A DNA stretch of 5,766 nucleotides from Acidobacteriota bacterium. Its GTDB lineage: Bacteria; Acidobacteriota; Thermoanaerobaculia; Thermoanaerobaculales; Thermoanaerobaculaceae. Every line of letters starts with the position of its first letter. Position 1 is the stretch's first letter. The notes beneath the pieces are model-generated. The model searched no databases. It had not been told where the DNA came from and saw nothing but the letters and a program-made list of their open reading frames with translations. The stretch covers positions 1-5,766 of the forward strand of contig DAIDOU010000168.1 in assembly GCA_027458945.1 (NCBI GenBank), read 5' to 3'. A program made the translations under genes and the position numbers. Shown here piece by piece: positions 4,790-5,766 of the stretch.

Positions 4790-5766
4790 ATGCCGAGTTT
4801 CGAATGGAAGGGCCGTGACCGCGCCGGCCGTCCCCAGGGCGGCGTCCTGGTGGCGGACAGCAAGGATGCGGTGCTCGCCGTGCTGCGGCGGCAGCAGATC
4901 GTCCCCATCACCGTCAAGGAAAAGGGGAAGGAGATCGCCGTCCCGAGACTCCGGGGCGGCGTGCCCGAGAAGACGCTCGCGGTGTTCACGCGCCAGTTCT
5001 CGGTGATGATCGACGCCGGGCTGCCGCTGGTGCAGTGCCTGCAGATTCTCGGCGAGCAGCAGGATCACAAGGCGTTCCAGCGCATCATCCTGCAGGTGCG
5101 CGAGGACGTGGAGTCCGGCTCCTCGCTCGCCAACGCGATGAAGAAGCACCCGCAGGCGTTCGACGACTTGTTCGTGAACATGGTCGCGGCCGGCGAGGCG
5201 GGCGGCATCCTCGACTTGATCCTGCAGCGGCTGGCCAGCTACATCGAGAAGAACGCCAGGTTGAAGGCCCAGGTCAAGGCCGCGATGATCTACCCGATCG
5301 CGGTGCTGTCGATCGCGGGCCTGGTCGTCTACGTCATCCTCTGGAAGGTCATCCCGGTGTTCGGTGCGCTGTTCGTCTCCCTCGGCGCCGACCTCCCGCT
5401 GCCGACCAGGGTCGTGGTGGCGATGTCGAAGTTCATCGGCCGTTTCTGGTGGCTGATCGTCGGCGTCGTTGCCGGGGCCATCTTCGCGCTGCGCCGCTAC
5501 TACAAGACCGAGCAGGGCAGGCTCGTCATCGACCGGCTGCTGTTGAAGACGCCGATCCTCGGGGCCGTCCTGCGCAAGATCGCGGTGGCGCGGTTCTGCC
5601 GCACCCTCGGCACGCTGCTCTCCGCCGGCGTGCCCGTGCTCGAGGCGCTGGAGATCACGGCGCGGACGGCGGGCAACGCGGTCATCGAGCGGGCGATCCT
5701 CGAGGTGCGCAAGCAGGTCGAAGAAGGCAAGAACATGGCCGACCCGCTCAAGGCCACCAACCAGTT
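4790..5766 (+). CDS. pilC: Type IV pilus inner-membrane platform protein PilC, 3' end cut by window edge
   Basis: PilC (GspF/T2SF family) is the inner-membrane platform of the pilus, on which PilB and PilT act. ATG 4790 lies 3 bases after the pilT stop, with GGGAGGGG at 4775-4782 as ribosome site inside the end of pilT, implying tight co-translation. 325 codons are visible; PilC is usually about 400, so roughly 80 residues are missing. The N-terminal FEWKGRDRAGRPQGG (4-18) is typical of the family. The first T2SF domain spans about 63-185, with FTRQFSVMIDAGLPLVQCL (66-84) and AAGEAGGILD (133-142), and runs into membrane helix 1 (about 167-190). Helix 2 is about 219-235. The second T2SF repeat begins near 266 (ARFCRTLGTLLSAGVPVLEAL, 267-287) and is interrupted at the edge; the third helix is not seen. 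GspF is excluded mainly by the pilB-pilT context. Confidence 0.95.
   Translation, partial: MPSFEWKGRDRAGRPQGGVLVADSKDAVLAVLRRQQIVPITVKEKGKEIAVPRLRGGVPEKTLAVFTRQFSVMIDAGLPLVQCLQILGEQQDHKAFQRIILQVREDVESGSSLANAMKKHPQAFDDLFVNMVAAGEAGGILDLILQRLASYIEKNARLKAQVKAAMIYPIAVLSIAGLVVYVILWKVIPVFGALFVSLGADLPLPTRVVVAMSKFIGRFWWLIVGVVAGAIFALRRYYKTEQGRLVIDRLLLKTPILGAVLRKIAVARFCRTLGTLLSAGVPVLEALEITARTAGNAVIERAILEVRKQVEEGKNMADPLKATNQ

Noticed and set aside
4478..5149. Minus-strand frame opposite the pilT-pilC junction
   Set aside because: It spans two well-supported genes on the other strand, and the sequence has no recognisable domain.

Overview
The window is strongly G+C-rich bacterial DNA. It looks like a Gram-negative diderm: it has an LPS inner-core heptosyltransferase and the ATPase/platform genes of a type IVa pilus. 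From memory, the pilus proteins most resemble those of Myxococcota/Deltaproteobacteria and Acidobacteriota. I cannot fix the phylum without a search.

Layout. (1) 1-453, minus strand: a membrane-anchored protein with a glycine-cleavage-H-like lipoyl fold, cut by the left edge; the canonical lipoyl-lysine position appears to be occupied by Gly. (2) 454-811: intergenic, with no convincing gene. It holds an A+T-rich island with an extended -10 promoter and a perfect palindrome, then about 200 bases of unassigned sequence with a small hairpin. (3) 812-1822, plus: a WaaC-type heptosyltransferase I starting at GTG. It has no Shine-Dalgarno, and a well-placed -35/-10 predicts a leaderless mRNA. (4) 1823-1935: a hairpin after waaC, then a promoter flanked by a 9-bp inverted repeat. 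(5) 1936-5766, plus: pilB, pilT and pilC (right end cut off), spaced 19 and 3 bases apart, almost certainly one operon.

How the genes work together. PilB is the cytoplasmic ATPase for pilus extension and carries a tandem motif of the c-di-GMP-binding MshEN type. PilT is the retraction ATPase. PilC is the inner-membrane platform on which both act. The downstream part of the cluster (in myxobacteria pilS, pilR and pilA) probably lies past the right edge. WaaC builds LPS core and has its own candidate promoter, so its link to the pilus genes is positional only.

I found no mobile element, CRISPR array, tRNA or rRNA, and no clearly new biological system. The points most worth following are the H-like protein with its altered lipoylation site, the A+T-rich intergenic control region, the leaderless waaC start, and the inverted repeat around the pilB promoter.
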